Origin: Saccharothrix deserti
Lineage (GTDB): Bacteria; Actinomycetota; Actinomycetes; Mycobacteriales; Pseudonocardiaceae
Assembly (NCBI RefSeq): GCF_009769385.1
Contig: NZ_VKAB01000011.1
Coordinates: 398,549-462,548 of the forward strand
Reading direction: 5' to 3'
DNA length: 64,000 nucleotides
Below the pieces are notes generated by a model that worked only from the letters and a program-made list of their open reading frames with translations, ran no database searches and was not told the DNA's origin. Below are positions 61,598-64,000 of this stretch, one piece after another. Numbering within the stretch: position 1 is the first letter of the stretch; each line of letters opens with the position of its first letter. The position numbers were made by a program, and so were the translations under genes.

Positions 61598-62004
61598 CTA
61601 CCCGGCGGACGACAGCCACCCCGACCAGTCGACCAGCCCGGCGAGCCGCGCGTGCCCCGCCCGCCGGGCGGCTGCCAGACGCTCCGGCACACGGCACACG
61701 GCACACGGCACACGGCGCGGAGCCGGGCCCACTGGTCGGCGTCGAGGACCAGCGCCCGCACGTCCAGGTCCGCCGGCGCCGCCACGTCGACCAGTGGTTC
61801 CCACCGGTTGCGGCGGCCCGGTGGGAACCTCCGCCGCGCCTTGGCCGGCCGCCGTGAGCCCGGTCGGTACCAGCGGCGGGCCCACGGTGATCCCGGGCGG
61901 GCGACGCGGCACGTGGCGAACAGCGCCGGCAGCGGCACGAACAGTCCGCAGATGCCCAGCAGCGTCCGTCCTTTCAGGATCGCGATCACGTCGAACATCA
62001 GCAT
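61598..62004 (-). pseudogene. Small membrane protein gene, out of frame at a heptamer repeat
   Basis: From ATG 62004 (or 61998) the frame encodes one membrane segment ('MFDVIAILKGRTLLGICGLF') and 'CRVARPGSPWARRWY', a stretch known from small actinobacterial membrane proteins. At residue 97 it enters four 7-bp units (61686-61713). In the present frame it then runs through tRNA-Met to 61549. The frame with the best codon bias after the repeat ('ERLAAARRAGHARLAGLVDW') ends at TAG 61598, nine bases short of the tRNA. Joining them needs 2 or 5 units instead of 4, so the gene looks switched off here. Mutation or sequencing error is also possible. Confidence 0.65.
61686..61713. repeat. Heptanucleotide tandem repeat (GGCACAC)4
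   Basis: Four perfect units of GGCACAC (GTGTGCC on the coding minus strand), followed by a partial GGC. Located inside the small membrane protein gene 97 bp from tRNA-Met. Confidence 0.95.
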
Positions 62005-62052
62005 GGCGGCTGCTCGGTTCCTCAGCGGTCGTCGCCCTTCAGCGTGTGCGCG

Positions 62053-62775
62053 TCAGACCTCGAGCGCCCAGCGCACGTACCGCATCTTCGGCGTGAAGCC
62101 GGCCTTGTCGAAGATCCCGAACGCCCCGAAGGGGTTCGCCGAGTCCACGCTCAAGCTGGCGCGGTCGTAGTCCTGGTCGGCGGCGGCCCGCAGCGCGTGC
62201 GCGATCAGCGCGCCGGCGACGCCCCGCTTCCGGTAGTCCCGGAGCGTTCCGATGAGCATGAAGTGCGCGTCGCGGACGCCGGTGGCCACCGTGTCGGCCT
62301 CCCAGTACATGGTCACCAGCATGCCCGCCGGAGCCCCGTTCGCCACATCCCGGAGCAGGAAGCTGACCTCGGGCCTGAACGTCTGGTTGGTGATCTTGTT
62401 CTGCCAGGAGTCCACGGGCATCGGCGCCGAACCCCAGTGGTCCTTGAACGACTCGTTCCGGATCAACCGGAAATCCTCGTCGTTCTGCTTCGACCACGGC
62501 TCGACCCGCAGCCCGTCGGGGATCGCCGCGTCGGGGATCGCGTCGCCGAGCGGGTGCTCCATGCGCTGGTAGTAGCGGACCGGCGCGAAGCCCTGGGAGC
62601 GGACGAGTTCGGCCACGCCGGCGATGTGCTCGCACTTGTGGACGTCGACCACGAGCTTCAGTGTCGGGTGATGCAGCGCGTGCACTACCTTCGCCGCCGC
62701 CACCCCGGCTTCCGCGAGCACGGTGCCGACACCCCGGCGGCGGTAGTCAGGGTGACAGGATGCCTGCGGCGGCCT
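62053..62775 (-). pseudogene. GNAT acetyltransferase, N-terminally broken
   Basis: A complete C-terminal GNAT domain ('HFMLIGTLRDYRKRGVAGAL' as the acetyl-CoA loop, 'ANPFGAFGIFDKAGF') follows half of a first one: 'HPDYRRRGVGTVLAEAG' is the acetyl-CoA loop of the N-terminal domain, open in frame only back to a stop at 62776-62778. The first available start (GTG 62721) falls inside that loop. Another frame just upstream, with excellent codon bias ('VEQRFHQLPAAPSGGSEVAV', stop at 62747), may be the missing part shifted by one base. Tandem-GNAT enzymes of this size resemble MshD or related acetyltransferases. Probably inactive, or expressed only as a C-terminal domain. Confidence 0.7.
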
Positions 62776-63189
62776 TCACCGCGACCTCACTGCCGCCCGA
62801 CGGCGCCGCCGGTAACTGGTGGAAGCGCTGCTCGACCTTGTCGACGTGCGCCGCCTGCACCACCGGACCGTGCACCCCGCCCTCGACCCGGTTGGCGTCT
62901 CCTGATCGACCCTCCCGTCGCACACGTGCGGCGCACGGATGACCCGGATGGCCCGGGGATCGGATGCGAAATCCGAGGAGACGCAGGTGCAGGCGATCGG
63001 GTCCAGTGACGTTTTCTCGGCGAAATGGCCGGAGGTGGGCGTTCACTCGGTGGCGGGTGCCGCTTACGGAACGGCGTGAGCCCTTGACGGGAACAGGTCC
63101 GCGAAGATCATTTCCAGAATGCCGGGCTCGCGTTGGTGACATGTATTACATACTCGGCGCCGCCCGCCCTGTGGTGGAGATGAATGAGG
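62776..63189. other. Region with at most a broken reading frame
   Basis: About 62750-62890 on the minus strand shows strong coding bias, ending in the frame discussed under the GNAT pseudogene. From 62900 to 63189 I see no gene, RNA or repeat. Confidence 0.45.
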
Positions 63190-63570
63190 TCAGACTTTGG
63201 TGAGTCGGTATTCGTAGCTGGAACCCGAGGTGGAACAGTTGTTGCCCAGACGTGAGGCCGTGTACGTATAGCCGGACGGGATCTGGCAGGCGTACGTGCC
63301 GGTGAGGTCGTAGTTCACCCCGTCGAGCAGGTAGTACTCGTAGCGCCATGCGCACCGGGTGTTGATCCGCACGGCCGACCAAGTGTGGCCGGATGGCACA
63401 TCGCACGCCCATGACCTGTGCACGCTGCTGATGCCGGGCCCCTGGTCGGCGATGGCCGGCGAGTCGACCGGACGTGCCTCGGCGGCCGATCTGCCCATTA
63501 CGACCAACGCTGCGAGGACAGCGGTCATCGCCACCGTCGTGCCGATACGTCGAAGTGTCGAGGTGGTCAT
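63190..63570 (-). CDS. Small secreted protein with two internal repeats
   Basis: 126 residues from ATG 63570 (GGGAGG 5 bases upstream; the longer frame is rejected). Signal peptide ('TTVAMTAVLAALVVMGRSAA', cleaved near residue 31). The mature part has two similar blocks: 'ACDVPSGHTWSAVRINTRC' then 'WRYEYYL', and 'ACQIPSGYTYTASRLGNNC' then 'SYEYRL', each with two cysteines. Likely a small disulfide-stabilised beta domain pair of unknown role. Confidence 0.8.
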   Translation of the reverse strand: MTTSTLRRIGTTVAMTAVLAALVVMGRSAAEARPVDSPAIADQGPGISSVHRSWACDVPSGHTWSAVRINTRCAWRYEYYLLDGVNYDLTGTYACQIPSGYTYTASRLGNNCSTSGSSYEYRLTKV

Positions 63571-63934
63571 TATTCCTCCCGACAGTGAGAAGTTGTCGAT
63601 CTGGTCGAACGGTTTTATGGAACTCGCTGACCCGGGGCTGCGGTACCGCCGAAAGGTCGTTGACCGCTCGGCCCGACGACGCGCCACACGCACGATCCAC
63701 ATGAGCGAACGGCAACTCTGCCAGGTGGGCGAATCTGCGCGGCCAGTGTCTGCACCGACATCGATCACGATTCGGCCAAGAGATGCGATCGGAATTGGCG
63801 GAGATCCGCAGTCACTTCGCACCGTCGCAATCGAACGCGCAACTGTGGGCCGCCGATCGTGTGAAGAGCCTGTGTTTTCCTGCGTGGAGCAGGTCAGGGC
63901 TGGTATGCACGCTGCCGGGGGAAGGGGGCGTAGT
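63571..63934. other. Divergent intergenic region
   Basis: 364 bp between the secreted protein gene and the SARP-type regulator gene. No coding frame with bias or RNA gene seen; a GGGGGAAGGGGG run at 63919-63930 is the ribosome-binding region for the regulator. Confidence 0.5.
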
Positions 63935-64000
63935 GGCGGAATTCCGCTTGTTGGGGAAGGTGGCCGTCGTGGTGGACGGTTGCCCGCTGGATCTGGGGCC
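63935..64000 (+). CDS. SARP/AfsR-type regulator, first 22 residues
   Basis: GTG 63935 opens 'VAEFRLLGKVAVVVDGCPLD', closely matching the N-terminal winged-helix start of SARP/BTAD activators ('FRLLGPV.V..DG.PL.LG'). The window ends here, so whether it is a small SARP or a large AfsR-like protein with NB-ARC/TPR is unknown. Confidence 0.75.

Overview
The window is high-GC DNA from an actinomycete, most likely a filamentous Pseudonocardiales (Saccharothrix/Actinosynnema/Lentzea type). This is inferred from strongly G/C-biased third codon positions, several genes with a TANNNT -10 box only 6-8 nt before the start codon, a DUF574-type methyltransferase, LuxR- and SARP-type regulators, a CebR-type TGGGAGCGCTCCCA operator and a DrrAB-type exporter. 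Nothing here looks like a complete phage or transposon.

Layout. 1-8.5 kb: end of a methyltransferase gene, then mostly redox enzymes (acyl-CoA-dehydrogenase-like flavoprotein coupled to a GT39-like membrane glycosyltransferase; a luciferase-like monooxygenase coupled to its FMN reductase; RibD-like reductase), a TetR/NmrA divergent pair with three palindromic operators, and a membrane acyltransferase. 8.8-16.9 kb: hisG, a flavin reductase, a DrrAB-type ABC exporter, a 999-residue AAA/TPR protein and a TetR/SDR divergent pair. 16.8-19 kb: a collapsed GH12-CBM2 cellulase remnant facing a secreted GH26 mannanase, with a CebR-type operator between them. 19-24.6 kb: a degenerate PAS-GGDEF-EAL protein with a DUF574 methyltransferase, a cytochrome P450 and a secreted alpha/beta hydrolase. 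24.6-30.7 kb: an orphan PD-(D/E)XK nuclease, an anti-sigma-type ATPase, a STAND NTPase and a GT-B-like gene carrying nine in-frame copies of a 7-bp repeat. 30.7-35.3 kb: a two-component system bracketed by a 309-bp ligA 5' fragment and a full ligA. 35.4-44 kb: regulators (LuxR, HD-GYP-LuxR, two PucR types) mixed with broken genes. 44.2-47.6 kb: a transmembrane Ser/Thr kinase with an extracellular CBM2, and an ABC exporter. 47.7-58.4 kb: a mannoside-utilisation locus (toroid enzyme, ROK regulator, MalFG-type permeases, binding lipoprotein, GH38 alpha-mannosidase). 58.5-64 kb: a nucleotidyltransferase, a terminated small ORF, a dense array of 17 tRNA genes, a second 7-bp-repeat gene that is out of frame at its present copy number, a broken GNAT gene, a small secreted repeat protein and the start of a SARP-type regulator.

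How the parts fit. The GH26 mannanase, the cellulose-binding kinase, the GH12 remnant and the ROK/ABC/GH38 locus point to plant or fungal polysaccharide use. The secreted GH26 would make manno-oligosaccharides; the ABC system (no ATPase gene of its own, so presumably served by a shared MsiK-like subunit) would import mannosides, and GH38 would trim them inside the cell. The CBM2 kinase could sense insoluble polysaccharide at the surface.

Most unusual are (i) two genes interrupted by heptanucleotide tandem repeats, whose copy number sets the reading frame (one in frame, one apparently out), and (ii) the 17-gene tRNA array with hairpins in five spacers, divergent tRNA bodies and an apparent tRNA-Arg(GCG). 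One heptamer gene lies directly against the tRNA array.
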